Shown here in pieces: positions 42,854 to 52,092 of a stretch of 64,000 nucleotides of DNA. The notes beneath the pieces are model-generated. The model did no database searches, was not told the DNA's origin, and saw only the letters and a program-made list of their open reading frames with translations. The translations under genes were made by a program, and so were the position numbers. Each line of letters starts with the position of its first letter. The first letter of the stretch is position 1. This stretch comes from Gemmatimonadota bacterium (GTDB lineage Bacteria > Latescibacterota > UBA2968 > UBA8231), in assembly GCA_018673255.1 (NCBI GenBank), contig JABHDC010000254.1, positions 5,339-69,338 of the forward strand, written 5' to 3'.

Positions 42854-44868
42854 GCGGAGTCCTGGTGGTGGGTGGCGGGTGTTCCTACGGCTGTGAAGAG
42901 CAGTGCCGTCTCGATGAGTGCTCGCTGCCCCCAGCCGCCCTTCAGGGGCGCTGTGTGATCGTCGCGCGCGACACGGATCTCGATGTTCTCGGCACCGGCA
43001 TCGACCATGCGTTCGTGCAACAGGTCGGGGATCTGCTTCTGCGCCATGGCCACACCTTCCTCGATGCTGGCTACGGCCCATGTGCCCTGCGGCATGGAGG
43101 CGTGGAAGACGCCTTCACGCTCCGTGGGGCGCACACTGACCCGGATGTGCTGTACCACGCCACCTGCCACGGCGCCGACGGCATTGGCCACATGCGCGTG
43201 GGGCGGCACGACCAATTCGGTGTGCAAGGTTTCGGCGACACTGGGCATGTAGGCGGCCACGGGGGCACCCACGGCAATCACTGGCAACTGCAGGGTGAGT
43301 TCGCAGGTGAGGTCCGACTCGATGCCATCGCGCACGACCCGGTCCAGGAGGGGATCCTCGCCTTCGGTTTCGTTGCCCTCGTCACCCAGGACCTTGGCCA
43401 CCAGTTCGCGCACCAGTCGTTCATCCAACCGTGACACGACGCGGGCGCTGAAGGCTTCAGCCGTGAGTCCGAGGGGGGCACCCAGCAGACGAGCGCCGAG
43501 TTGGGCCGCCTCTACATCGTGGGGCGTGTAGTGACCGAGCACGTGCAGGGCGTCGGTAGGGGTGAAGGCGGAGCGCTGCAGAGCCCGGTGGCTCTCCAGC
43601 GTGTCCACGTCTCCCAGGATCAGGGCGCCGAACTGGGATGCATCCACCAACCGTGCCAGCGAGACGGGGCGATCACCGAGTTGCTGCCAGATGGCTCGTG
43701 TGCGGTCCGGGATGGTATTGCCCTGTCCCAGGGCCAGACCGAACTGTCCTGCTTCGAGTCCCTCGCGGTGGACACTCAACTGGCGACGCAATTCCGCATG
43801 AACCCCATCGTGTTCGCTGGCCAGCAGCGACAGAGGCACGACCCGCCGGGGGCCGACCTGCAGCGCGTCCTCAGGGCGGCGTCTGTGGTCGTAGCGAACG
43901 TGGCTGTCACCGCCGAGGCCGGCCGTTCGCACGTGCACCGTCTCCACCATGGTCTGCCAGCCGCCGACGCGAGCACCCTCTGCGTCGAGTCGGGGCAGTC
44001 CACCTCGCAGGACGGCGATATCCGTTGTCGTGCCGCCTACATCCACGACCCAGCCGTCACCACGGCCACCCAGATGCCAGGCGCCGACCACGCTGGCTGC
44101 AGGGCCGGACAGGATCGTCTCCACGGGGCGTGAGAGGGCCCAGTCTGCGGCGACCAGGGAGCCATCTCCCTTGACGACCATCAGGGGTGCCCCGATGCCG
44201 CTGGTATCGAGGGTGCGTCGCACGGTCTGGATGAGATCGCGCAGCAGGGGAATGAGTCGGGCATTCAGGGCCGTCGTCGTCGCCCGCCGCACGGAGTCGA
44301 GGCGAGCGCTCAATTCGTGCCCGCACGTGACCGGGATCTGGCCATCGGAGATCTCTTCGATGATCTGACGGGCACGCAGTTCATGTTCGGGGTTACGGAC
44401 CGAGAAGTAGGATGAGACGGCGAAACCGCCCACGCGATTGAGGCGATCCGTCACGATACGACGAAGGGCATCCTCGTCGAACGGGGCACGTTGGGTACCG
44501 CCGCCATCGTGTCCGCCATCGATGTGGACCACGTCATCGGTGATGAATCGGGGGCCGAGTCCAAAACGCTGAATGAGAACAGGGTCATAACCGATCAATA
44601 CCAGGCAGGCGGCGTGACCCCGACCCTCGACGATGGCATTGGTCGCCAGTGTCGTGGACAGGCCGACGAGGCGGATTCGGTCGCTCGCCCCCTCGGCCCC
44701 ATCCAGGGCACGGTGGAGGGCCTCAGAGACGCCGATCGACAGATCCTGCGGTGTCGTCAGTGCCTTGGCGGTAGAAACGACGTCGCCACCCGGATGGGTC
44801 ACGAGGGCAGCGTCGGTGTAGGTGCCACCCGTGTCGATCCCGAGGGCAAGGGGCTTATCAGCGGACAT
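42850..44868 (-). CDS. Hydantoinase/5-oxoprolinase subunit A-like protein (HyuA)
   Basis: 672 residues from ATG 44868 (AGGAG 4 bases upstream). The actin-like ATPase fold of HyuA/oxoprolinase: LALGIDTGGTYTDAALV (phosphate loop), GLSTTLATNAIVEGRG, ETILSGPAASVVGAWHLGG, VVDVGGTTTDIAVLRGG and the C-terminal PVIAVGAPVAAYMP/ANAVGAVAGGVVQ segments. The family opens lactam rings such as hydantoins or 5-oxoproline with ATP, usually with a HyuB subunit, which is not next to it here. The partner gene is the coupled Gfo/Idh/MocA. A single-subunit function is therefore possible. Confidence 0.9.
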   Translation of the reverse strand: MSADKPLALGIDTGGTYTDAALVTHPGGDVVSTAKALTTPQDLSIGVSEALHRALDGAEGASDRIRLVGLSTTLATNAIVEGRGHAACLVLIGYDPVLIQRFGLGPRFITDDVVHIDGGHDGGGTQRAPFDEDALRRIVTDRLNRVGGFAVSSYFSVRNPEHELRARQIIEEISDGQIPVTCGHELSARLDSVRRATTTALNARLIPLLRDLIQTVRRTLDTSGIGAPLMVVKGDGSLVAADWALSRPVETILSGPAASVVGAWHLGGRGDGWVVDVGGTTTDIAVLRGGLPRLDAEGARVGGWQTMVETVHVRTAGLGGDSHVRYDHRRRPEDALQVGPRRVVPLSLLASEHDGVHAELRRQLSVHREGLEAGQFGLALGQGNTIPDRTRAIWQQLGDRPVSLARLVDASQFGALILGDVDTLESHRALQRSAFTPTDALHVLGHYTPHDVEAAQLGARLLGAPLGLTAEAFSARVVSRLDERLVRELVAKVLGDEGNETEGEDPLLDRVVRDGIESDLTCELTLQLPVIAVGAPVAAYMPSVAETLHTELVVPPHAHVANAVGAVAGGVVQHIRVSVRPTEREGVFHASMPQGTWAVASIEEGVAMAQKQIPDLLHERMVDAGAENIEIRVARDDHTAPLKGGWGQRALIETALLFTAVGTPATHHQDSA

Positions 44869-45114
44869 GGTGCTCCTTTGATGGCAGTGGTCGCCCAGCT
44901 TCTGGAACAAACTTGGTGCCAGGCGGCCTCCCTGGCGAGGGGCACAGGCAGAAAGCTGGAAGGGGACAGCCATGCCCATCGATTGGGGGACCTGCGTCGC
45001 ACTCGAGACACTGATACCTCAGGGCTGAGGTGTCGGGCCACATTCCAGGGGCGATTGCGCCCGGCCCGGATCTGGCATCCCTATTGCTAAATCCATATCA
45101 GCCCTTCCCCAAGC

Positions 45115-46770
45115 GTGAGGCCATCGGTGCGCCACATTCTTTCTGCAGCCATTCTGCTGAGTCTCCTTCTGCCCGTCGGCGCCGCCGAATCTGAAGCCCC
45201 TGTGGTGATCTTTCAGGATGTCACCGAGGCGGCGGGCCTGTTCTTCCAACACACCTTCGGTGACGAGGAGATGAGTTCGATCCTCGAGGCCACCGGGTCA
45301 GGGTGTCTGTTCTTCGACGCCGACGGTGATGGCAGGCTGGACCTGTATGCCGTCAATGGACGGTTCCTGGAGGGGATCAGCGCCCCTGAGGCCCGGGATC
45401 AGACGGAAGGGGCGACAAATCACCTGTTCCACAATCAGGGCGACGGGACGTTTGTCGACGTCAGCGCCGCAACCGGCACCGACGACGACGGATACGGCAT
45501 GGGCGCTGTGGCGGCCGATGTCGATGCGGATGGCGACAGCGATCTGTATGTGACCAACTACGGGGCGAATCGACTGCTGCTCAACGATGGGACAGGGCGG
45601 TTCGAGCCATCCGATGCCGCCGCAGACACGCTCTGGGGCGCGGGTGCCGTCTGGTTCGATATGGAAGGCGACGGGGACGTCGACCTCTATGTGGGCAACT
45701 ATCTCGACTTTGATCCCGACTACCGACTCTACTATGCCGCCGATCGCTTTCCGGGCCCACTGGCCTACCCCGGACAGCCGGATGTGCTGTATCGAAATGA
45801 CGATGGACATCTGGTGGACATCACGGCTGCTGCGGGCCTCAGCGCACACGCGGGCCGCGCCATGGGCGTGACGGCAGCAGATGTCGACGAAGACGGGCAT
45901 ACGGACCTGTTCGTTGCCAATGATGCCATGGCGAATTTCCTCTTCCACAATGGGGGAGATGGCACCTTCGTCGACATGGCCCTGGTTGCCGGTGTGGCCT
46001 TTGCCGGCAATGGCGATGCCAGTTCATCCATGGGTGGGGACTTCGGCGATGTCGATGGGGATGGTGATCTCGATCTCTTCGTTCCCGACATGGCCTTTAA
46101 TAACCTGTATCTCAATGGCGGCGACGGATATTTTACAGACCATACGGCCGTCCTCGGGATCGCCGAGGCGAGCGGGCAGTTCATCGGTTGGCACGGGGCC
46201 CTGTTCGACGCCGACAATGACGCGGATCTGGATTTGTTTGTTGCCAATGGATCGGCCCACTACGTCGACCACACGCAGCAGGCGACGCTGCTGGCGAATA
46301 CGCGACAGGATGGTCGCCAGCGTTATGTCGATATCGGGGGCGTGGCCGGTGATTACTTCTACCGCCGATCTGTCTCGCGCGGTGCTGCCATTGCCGACTG
46401 GGATGCGGATGGTGATCTCGACCTCTTCGTCCTGCACCTCGACCAGCCTTCGGTGCTGCTGCGCAACGACGGCCAGGGCGGACACTGGCTGCGGATCAAG
46501 CTGCGTGGAACAAATCCGCTCAGCGAAGGCATCGGTGCCCGTGTTCGTGTCCATGCGGGGTCGATGGTGCAGGTGAGGGAGCGGATGACGGCTAGTGGTT
46601 ACCTGGGATCGCGAGAGCCCACCATGCACTTTGGTCTCGGCCAGTTGTCGCGGGTCGATTCGGTTGTCGTCATCTGGCCCGGCGGGCAGCGGCAGCGACT
46701 CGACGGGCAGCGCCACGACCTGGCGTCCAATCAGACGATCACGATCGTGCAGGAGCAGGCAGGTCCATGA
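45115..46770 (+). CDS. Secreted FG-GAP/VCBS propeller with ASPIC/UnbV domain
   Basis: 551 residues from GTG 45115 (GTG 45127 also possible). A signal peptide (HILSAAILLSLLLPVGA) is followed by repeated Ca-binding-type FG-GAP blades with DxDxDGxxD loops (FFDADGDGRLDLYAVN, DVDADGDSDLYVTNY, DVDEDGHTDLFVAND, DVDGDGDLDLFVPD, DADNDADLDLFVANG). The C-terminal ASPIC/UnbV domain has GIGARVRVHAG, EPTMHFGLGQ and VVIWPGG. The family is extracytoplasmic; its role is unclear but it often occurs with cytochromes and TPR proteins. It opens the eight-gene operon, and its TGA overlaps the next ATG. Confidence 0.9.
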   Translation: MRPSVRHILSAAILLSLLLPVGAAESEAPVVIFQDVTEAAGLFFQHTFGDEEMSSILEATGSGCLFFDADGDGRLDLYAVNGRFLEGISAPEARDQTEGATNHLFHNQGDGTFVDVSAATGTDDDGYGMGAVAADVDADGDSDLYVTNYGANRLLLNDGTGRFEPSDAAADTLWGAGAVWFDMEGDGDVDLYVGNYLDFDPDYRLYYAADRFPGPLAYPGQPDVLYRNDDGHLVDITAAAGLSAHAGRAMGVTAADVDEDGHTDLFVANDAMANFLFHNGGDGTFVDMALVAGVAFAGNGDASSSMGGDFGDVDGDGDLDLFVPDMAFNNLYLNGGDGYFTDHTAVLGIAEASGQFIGWHGALFDADNDADLDLFVANGSAHYVDHTQQATLLANTRQDGRQRYVDIGGVAGDYFYRRSVSRGAAIADWDADGDLDLFVLHLDQPSVLLRNDGQGGHWLRIKLRGTNPLSEGIGARVRVHAGSMVQVRERMTASGYLGSREPTMHFGLGQLSRVDSVVVIWPGGQRQRLDGQRHDLASNQTITIVQEQAGP

Positions 46771-48347
46771 CCCACGTGACGCCGCGGTCGATCTGTCGGT
46801 CGAATTGGCTGGCTGTCATCATTCTGATGGCGGCGATGAGCCTGATCGCCTCTGTGGTGACCGCCTCAGCGGTGACCGGCTCGATGGGGGTCAAGCCGAT
46901 CCTCTTCGTGCAGGAGCGGGTTGGTGATCCTGCCCACGAACCTGCGGGATCCCTGTCGCGTCTGGTGCGGCTCGATCCGGATGGAACACTCACCATCCTC
47001 AGCGAGGGCATGCTGAATGCGGCACAGCCGGACGTCTCCTTCGATGGTCGCACGATTCTGTTCGCCGGTCGTGAGCACGCCGCCGATTCGTGGCAGATCT
47101 GGCGCATGGCGCTGGATGGCACTTCGCGTCAGCAGCTGACGGATCTACCCGGCGATGCGCGTGAGCCGATCTGGCTGGCGCCAGCAGCCATCAATTCGCC
47201 GACCTTCGATCGGCGATTGCCCTGGATCAGTTTTGTCAGCACCGCCGCCGGCGTGCTGGACGATCGGGGCCGTGAGCCGCTGCCCAATCTCTACGCCATG
47301 TCATTGGAAGAAACGCCCGATCGCGGCCAGATCCGGTGGCAGACGACGTACGACCTGGGTGGCAATGGGGCACCGACCGTTTTGCGCGATGGCCGAATCC
47401 TGTATTCGGCGCGTCAGCGTGGGGGTTGGGCGTTGATGACGATTAGCTGGGCCGGTGAGAATCTGAATTCGTTCTATGGCAGCCACGACGGATCCTGGGC
47501 GCAGTGGTCGGCATGTGAATGGCCCGAGCAGGAGCGCGTGGTGTTCATCGAGAGTCAGAGCGATGAACGAGCCGGACGCCTCGCGTCGGTTTCGTGGCGC
47601 CGTCCACTGCACTCCCACGTGGTCCTGGATGCGACGGGTGCCTATCGCACACCTGCACGGCTGCAGGATGGATCCCTGGTTGTCGCCTGGCGCGAGAGTG
47701 AAACGGGCACATACGGGTTGTATCGATTCGACGTCACCTCAGGTCGCGGTGAACTGATCCATGACGATCCGGACTGGCACGACGTGGATGCTGTATCACT
47801 GGCTGAGCGCGCCACGCCACGATCCCGCATACCCACCGTCGATTTCGCTTCGGTCCTGGATGTGAGTGGCTTCGAGTCGGCCGGTCAGCTGCAGTGTATG
47901 AATGTGTACGAGACCGATCGGCCCTCTGTCACGCCTGCTCGGGGTGAGGTGACATCGGTACGCCTCATGGAAGGGATTCCGCGCCGGATCGGCAGCTCGC
48001 AGGTGGGCGCCGATGACGATGTGAGCAGTGATGCCGCGGCCGGCGAACAGAGCTGGCCTCCGGCTGGTGTGCGTACCCGTTCCCTCGGTGTGGCGCCTGT
48101 TGAGGCGGATGGTTCCTTCTACGTCAATGTCGCCGGCGATGTGCCATTCTACATGGAGACCCTCAATGCGCAGGGGCAGGTGGTCGACGCCATGCGGGCG
48201 TGGATGTGGGTACGCTCGGGGGACCAGCGGGGTTGTGTCGGCTGCCATGAGAATCGCGAGCTGACGCCGGAGAATCGCGCGACACAGGCCCTTCGACGTG
48301 CCGAACCGGCGAATCTGATGGGGCCTCAGGCCGAGGGGGCACCGTGA
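46767..48347 (+). CDS. Exported beta-propeller with one c-type heme (hydrazine-synthase-alpha-like C-terminus)
   Basis: 526 residues. An N-terminal hydrophobic segment (WLAVIILMAAMSLIASVVTASA) directs export. TolB/PD40-like propeller blades follow (for example AQPDVSFDGRTILFAGRE, GAPTVLRDGRILYSARQ). The last 120 residues read GVAPVEADGSFYVNVAGDVPFYMETLNAQGQ and end in a heme motif Cys490-Val-Gly-Cys-His494 (RGCVGCHENRELTPENRAT). This resembles the HZS-alpha-like domain common in planctomycete-type proteins, without implying hydrazine synthesis. Overlapping starts on both sides (ATGA and GTGA) couple it to its neighbours. Confidence 0.82.
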   Translation: MTHVTPRSICRSNWLAVIILMAAMSLIASVVTASAVTGSMGVKPILFVQERVGDPAHEPAGSLSRLVRLDPDGTLTILSEGMLNAAQPDVSFDGRTILFAGREHAADSWQIWRMALDGTSRQQLTDLPGDAREPIWLAPAAINSPTFDRRLPWISFVSTAAGVLDDRGREPLPNLYAMSLEETPDRGQIRWQTTYDLGGNGAPTVLRDGRILYSARQRGGWALMTISWAGENLNSFYGSHDGSWAQWSACEWPEQERVVFIESQSDERAGRLASVSWRRPLHSHVVLDATGAYRTPARLQDGSLVVAWRESETGTYGLYRFDVTSGRGELIHDDPDWHDVDAVSLAERATPRSRIPTVDFASVLDVSGFESAGQLQCMNVYETDRPSVTPARGEVTSVRLMEGIPRRIGSSQVGADDDVSSDAAAGEQSWPPAGVRTRSLGVAPVEADGSFYVNVAGDVPFYMETLNAQGQVVDAMRAWMWVRSGDQRGCVGCHENRELTPENRATQALRRAEPANLMGPQAEGAP

Positions 48348-50284
48348 TGGGTGCTCTGATGACGGCAGTCCTGGGCTGGCTGTTGGCTGGCAGTGTCGCA
48401 CTGGAAGCGCAGGTGCATGCTTCTCCTGCGGCAGAGCCAGTCGCCGCCGATTACAGCCGCCGGGACACCTATGCCGTGGCCGCAGATAACGCGTACCGGT
48501 CACCGATCGGCGTGTTGTGCGGTCAGGGCGACAAGCTCTATGTCACCTGCGAGGGGACAGACCAGATCCTCGTCCTGAACACGCGGACCGGAGCGATCCA
48601 GGACAGCATCGCTGTTGGCCGCGAACCCTTCGGTATGTTGTTGAGTGCGGATGGCACCCAGCTTTTTGTGACGCACCGCTGGGACAATGATGTGGGTGTG
48701 GTGGATCTGGCGACGGGCGAACTCGTCGAACGGTTGCCCGTAGGTGAGGATCCTCACGAGATGGTCCTGGCTGACGGCGGTCAGACGCTCTACGTGAGCA
48801 ATCTCGGCACGGACGACATCTCGGTCATTGATCTGGCGCAGCGCGTGGAGCGAAAGCGGCTTGCTGCCGGCAACGCTCCCTTCGGCCTCACGACGGATCG
48901 CGAGGGCCAGCGACTCTTCGTGTCCAGTCAGTATTCGTCACCTGTCACCTTCCGAGAGCCGCCCGAGCTGGAGCTGACGGTCATCGATATGAAACGTGGC
49001 CGTGTGCGGGAGCGTCGTCGGCTACCCGGTACCGTCATCGCTCAGGGCATGACGACGACGATCGATGGCCGATTCGTCGTGACGACCCTGGAACTACCGA
49101 AGAATCTGGTGCCCCAGACCCAGGTATTTCAGGGCTGGATGGTGACGTATGGACTGGCCTTCTCCGAGACACACCGTGGTGGCCGTACAGCGTATCTGCT
49201 GCTCGACGAGCCGACGCGGTACTTTGCCGATCCCTACGATGTGGTGGCCAGCCTTGATGGCCGGTATCTGTTCGTCAGTTCCAGTGGCGCGGACATGATC
49301 AGCGTTGTGGATGTGGCGGCTGCTTACAAGGCGCTGGCTGTCGATGCGGCTGGCCGTATCGGCCTGAGTGATGCCGAGATCGCCCTGACGGCTCGTCACC
49401 TGGGACTCAGCAGCCAGTATGTCGTGGCACGCATCCCCACCGGCTCCAATCCCAAGGGCATGACCTTGTCGGCCGATGGTAGGAGGCTGTATGTGGCGAC
49501 CCGACTTGAAGATGCTGTGATGGAGATCGATACGCAGACCCTGATGCCTCTGCGCCGACTGGATCTGGGTGGGCCAGATCACGAGACCTTGCTGCGCAAG
49601 GGGGCCCGTGTCTTTCACTATGCCAGCATCAGCTTCCATCAGCAGATGAGTTGCAATACGTGTCATCCCGAGAACAATGTGGATGGATTGACATATGACA
49701 TCGCCGTCGATGGCGGGATGGGCCGCAATCTCGTGGACAACATGACGTTGCGTGGACTGGCCGAGACGGCACCCTTCAAGTGGTCGGGGAAGAATCCGAA
49801 TCTCCAGCGGCAGGAGGGGCCGCGCGCCGCCCAACTCTTCTTCCGGACCCACGGTTTCGGCGCCGATGAGAATGAGGCGATCGTCGCGTATCTGGAGTCA
49901 TTGCCGCAGCGACCCAATCTCTATCGCCAGAGTCGCCTCACCGCCCAGCAACGCCTTGGGAAGGAACTCTATGAACGTGACCACGACAATCTCGGGCGTT
50001 ACATCCCCACGGCGAATCGATGTATCACCTGCCATCCTGCCCCCTATGGCACGGATCGTCGCCGACATGATATCGGTTCGAGGGCGGCGCATGACTGGGA
50101 CGGGGTCTTCGATACACCGCATCTGATCAATACGTACGAACGCCCGCCCTATATGCACGACGGGCGCTCCTGGTCTCTGGAAGAGATCTGGACGAGGCAC
50201 AACGACGGCGACACGCACGGCGTCACGAATGACATGACCAAGGATCAGCTCAATGCGCTGATCGAATACATCAGGACATTCTGA
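48344..50284 (+). CDS. YVTN-type propeller fused to di-heme cytochrome c peroxidase (MauG-like) domain
   Basis: 646 residues from GTG 48344 (or ATG 48347), with a signal peptide (LMTAVLGWLLAGSVALEAQVHA). Residues 45-420 are YVTN/NHL-like blades (LYVTCEGTDQILVLNTRTG, LFVTHRWDNDVGVVDLATG, LYVSNLGTDDISVIDLA, LFVSSSGADMISVVDV, LYVATRLEDAVMEIDTQT). The C-terminal third has two heme sites, Cys437-NTCH and Cys560-ITCH, with NMTLRGLAETAPFKW, FDTPHLINTYERPPYMHDGR and the terminal DQLNALIEYIRTF, typical of the cytochrome c peroxidase/MauG group. It probably passes electrons or oxidises a periplasmic substrate. It overlaps the next gene by one base. Confidence 0.9.
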   Translation: MMGALMTAVLGWLLAGSVALEAQVHASPAAEPVAADYSRRDTYAVAADNAYRSPIGVLCGQGDKLYVTCEGTDQILVLNTRTGAIQDSIAVGREPFGMLLSADGTQLFVTHRWDNDVGVVDLATGELVERLPVGEDPHEMVLADGGQTLYVSNLGTDDISVIDLAQRVERKRLAAGNAPFGLTTDREGQRLFVSSQYSSPVTFREPPELELTVIDMKRGRVRERRRLPGTVIAQGMTTTIDGRFVVTTLELPKNLVPQTQVFQGWMVTYGLAFSETHRGGRTAYLLLDEPTRYFADPYDVVASLDGRYLFVSSSGADMISVVDVAAAYKALAVDAAGRIGLSDAEIALTARHLGLSSQYVVARIPTGSNPKGMTLSADGRRLYVATRLEDAVMEIDTQTLMPLRRLDLGGPDHETLLRKGARVFHYASISFHQQMSCNTCHPENNVDGLTYDIAVDGGMGRNLVDNMTLRGLAETAPFKWSGKNPNLQRQEGPRAAQLFFRTHGFGADENEAIVAYLESLPQRPNLYRQSRLTAQQRLGKELYERDHDNLGRYIPTANRCITCHPAPYGTDRRRHDIGSRAAHDWDGVFDTPHLINTYERPPYMHDGRSWSLEEIWTRHNDGDTHGVTNDMTKDQLNALIEYIRTF

Positions 50285-50949
50285 TGGCGAGTCAACGACA
50301 CAGGAGCAGCACGCCAGCCGGTCTGATGGTCTGGAGTGTGATCTGGGTCCTGACCGGTGTCCTTGCCGGGCACGGGCAGTACGAGCCGACGATTGCGGAT
50401 GTGGACAGCTTGCGCACATCCGAGTCGGCCTACATCGGTGCACAGGCCTGTGCCGTCTGTCACGACGATGCCTACCAGGTGTGGCTCGGCACACCGCATG
50501 CACGGTCCTGGGTATTCCTCTCGACACCGATGGCACTCAGGGTCGCCGCACAGTTCGAGGGGGGCCCTGTGGAGGAGCCGACGCGAAGTGCCCGATGTCT
50601 GGATTGTCACGCCACGGCGGCCAGGGTCGATCCTGCCTACATCAGTACGGAGTTTCACTTTGAAGAGGGTGTGCAGTGTGAAGCCTGCCACGGCCCCGGC
50701 GCAGATCACGCCGAGGATCCGGAAGTCCCGACCCTCGGCTCAGAACTGGCAGCACGAAGTGTGGACGGTACCACGTGCAGTATTTGTCACCGGCCGCCAC
50801 CATCACATGCCATACTCGAACGCGACTCCTTCGATCGCATGAAGGGCTTGCGCCGAATCGCTCACGGACCCGCAATCGATGGGTCCGCCGAGCCGGAGAA
50901 ACCCCGATCCCGTTTTGGTCGGGTCCTTCGCTCACTGTTGGGAAAATAG
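50284..50949 (+). CDS. Periplasmic tetraheme cytochrome c
   Basis: 221 residues. The N-terminal export helix is LMVWSVIWVLTGVLAGHG. Four CxxCH sites start at Cys56 (CAVCH), Cys105 (CLDCH), Cys132 (CEACHGPGADH) and Cys165 (CSICH). The ACAVCHDDAYQVW...PHARSW and VQCEACHGPG patterns match cytochrome c554/NrfB-type multiheme proteins that shuttle electrons. The C-terminus is basic. Its ATG shares one base with the preceding TGA, and the next gene starts right after its stop, so stoichiometric expression with the MauG-like protein is likely. Confidence 0.92.
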   Translation: MASQRHRSSTPAGLMVWSVIWVLTGVLAGHGQYEPTIADVDSLRTSESAYIGAQACAVCHDDAYQVWLGTPHARSWVFLSTPMALRVAAQFEGGPVEEPTRSARCLDCHATAARVDPAYISTEFHFEEGVQCEACHGPGADHAEDPEVPTLGSELAARSVDGTTCSICHRPPPSHAILERDSFDRMKGLRRIAHGPAIDGSAEPEKPRSRFGRVLRSLLGK

Positions 50950-52092
50950 GTGACCATGTCGACTCGTATTGGAGGCCTTCGACTGCCAGTTGTCATTGTT
51001 ATGGTGGGATGGTTCGTCCTGCCCGTGCTGGCCGACGGCCCTCCCCTGTATTCGGATTGGACCTCGATGCACGTGGAGGATGGTCTGCCGGCGGAGAAGG
51101 TCTTCTGCGTGGCCGTCGACGAGGATCGGGTCTGGGTCGGTACCGATCACGGGCTGGGCGTGTATGAAGACGGGATCTGGACGACGTATACGACAGAGGA
51201 TGGTCTCGCCTACGACGCCGTGCTCTCCGTCGCCATCGACACGATGTCGGGGGATGTGTGGGCGGGTACCATGGGCGGACTGACGCGGATATCCGGCGGC
51301 CAGTTGACGAGTTTTACCCAATTCGACAGTGGACTGCCGAATGACGTCGTCTTCGGTGTGGCCGTAGAAAATCAGAACGTGTGGGCGGCGACGACGACGG
51401 GTGAAGGGCGTTACATGGTGCGTGAGGATCGCTGGCAGGTCTACACGCCGGAGAATGCGCCACAACACGAGCCCTGGGGATATCACGTCGACTACGACAA
51501 CGGCAAGGTCTGGGCGGCCTTGTGGGGCGGTGGCGTCCTGGAATTCGATGTGGCCACCGAGCGGTGGCAGTCCTATATGGATCCGGATGGTGAGATGGAG
51601 ATCGACCTGTTCCGTGACGATGGGCTGATCCACTCGATCACGACGGCCGTCAGCTATCGCGCCGGGATTCTCTGGGCCAGTACCTACTTCGGCCTCTCCA
51701 GCTACGATGGGCGCCGCTGGCGTGGTTACATGGATCACGACACCGGTCTGGCGAGCAACTTTGTGAATTTCGTGAAGGCAAAGGGCCGCGTTGCCTGGGT
51801 CTGCACGGACAAGGGGCTCAGTGTCGTCGACTACGACACGAATCGGTGGATCACCTATGCCCCGGCCGGTGACCTGCAGGACACGACCGGTCCATGGGTG
51901 GCACGCCGTTACGAAGATGATCGGCACGTCGGTGACATTCCCCTCGAGAAGGGGTTGGCGAACAACTACATCCTCGGTGTGGACTTCCGAGGCGACGAGG
52001 TCTGGGTGGCGACGGCGCAAGGACTGAGCGTCGGGCGACCCGCCACTGATGAGCGCGTGGGTGACGCGACGGGAGGTGACGGATGGCGCTGA
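50950..52092 (+). CDS. Secreted Reg_prop-type beta-propeller
   Basis: 380 residues from GTG 50950; ATG 50956 is alternative. Signal peptide LPVVIVMVGWFVLPVLA. Blades carry the two-component-regulator-propeller signature, e.g. GLPAEKVFCVAVDEDRVWVGTDHGL, GLAYDAVLSVAIDTMSGDVW, GLPNDVVFGVAVENQNVWAAT, GLASNFVNFVKAKGRVAWVC and GLANNYILGVDFRGDEVWVAT. Unlike the sensors where these repeats are common, there is no membrane or kinase part, so it is a free periplasmic propeller. It directly abuts the cytochrome gene and overlaps the next gene by 10 bases. Confidence 0.85.
   Translation: MTMSTRIGGLRLPVVIVMVGWFVLPVLADGPPLYSDWTSMHVEDGLPAEKVFCVAVDEDRVWVGTDHGLGVYEDGIWTTYTTEDGLAYDAVLSVAIDTMSGDVWAGTMGGLTRISGGQLTSFTQFDSGLPNDVVFGVAVENQNVWAATTTGEGRYMVREDRWQVYTPENAPQHEPWGYHVDYDNGKVWAALWGGGVLEFDVATERWQSYMDPDGEMEIDLFRDDGLIHSITTAVSYRAGILWASTYFGLSSYDGRRWRGYMDHDTGLASNFVNFVKAKGRVAWVCTDKGLSVVDYDTNRWITYAPAGDLQDTTGPWVARRYEDDRHVGDIPLEKGLANNYILGVDFRGDEVWVATAQGLSVGRPATDERVGDATGGDGWR

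Noticed and set aside
45298..45948. 216-codon minus-strand reading frame
   Set aside because: Complement of the Asp-rich FG-GAP repeats, which read as repetitive Ile/Val/His on the other strand.
46767..48347. True hydrazine synthase subunit
   Set aside because: Only the C-terminal domain with a single CxxCH resembles the HZS-alpha family; no beta/gamma subunit or anammox gene is present.
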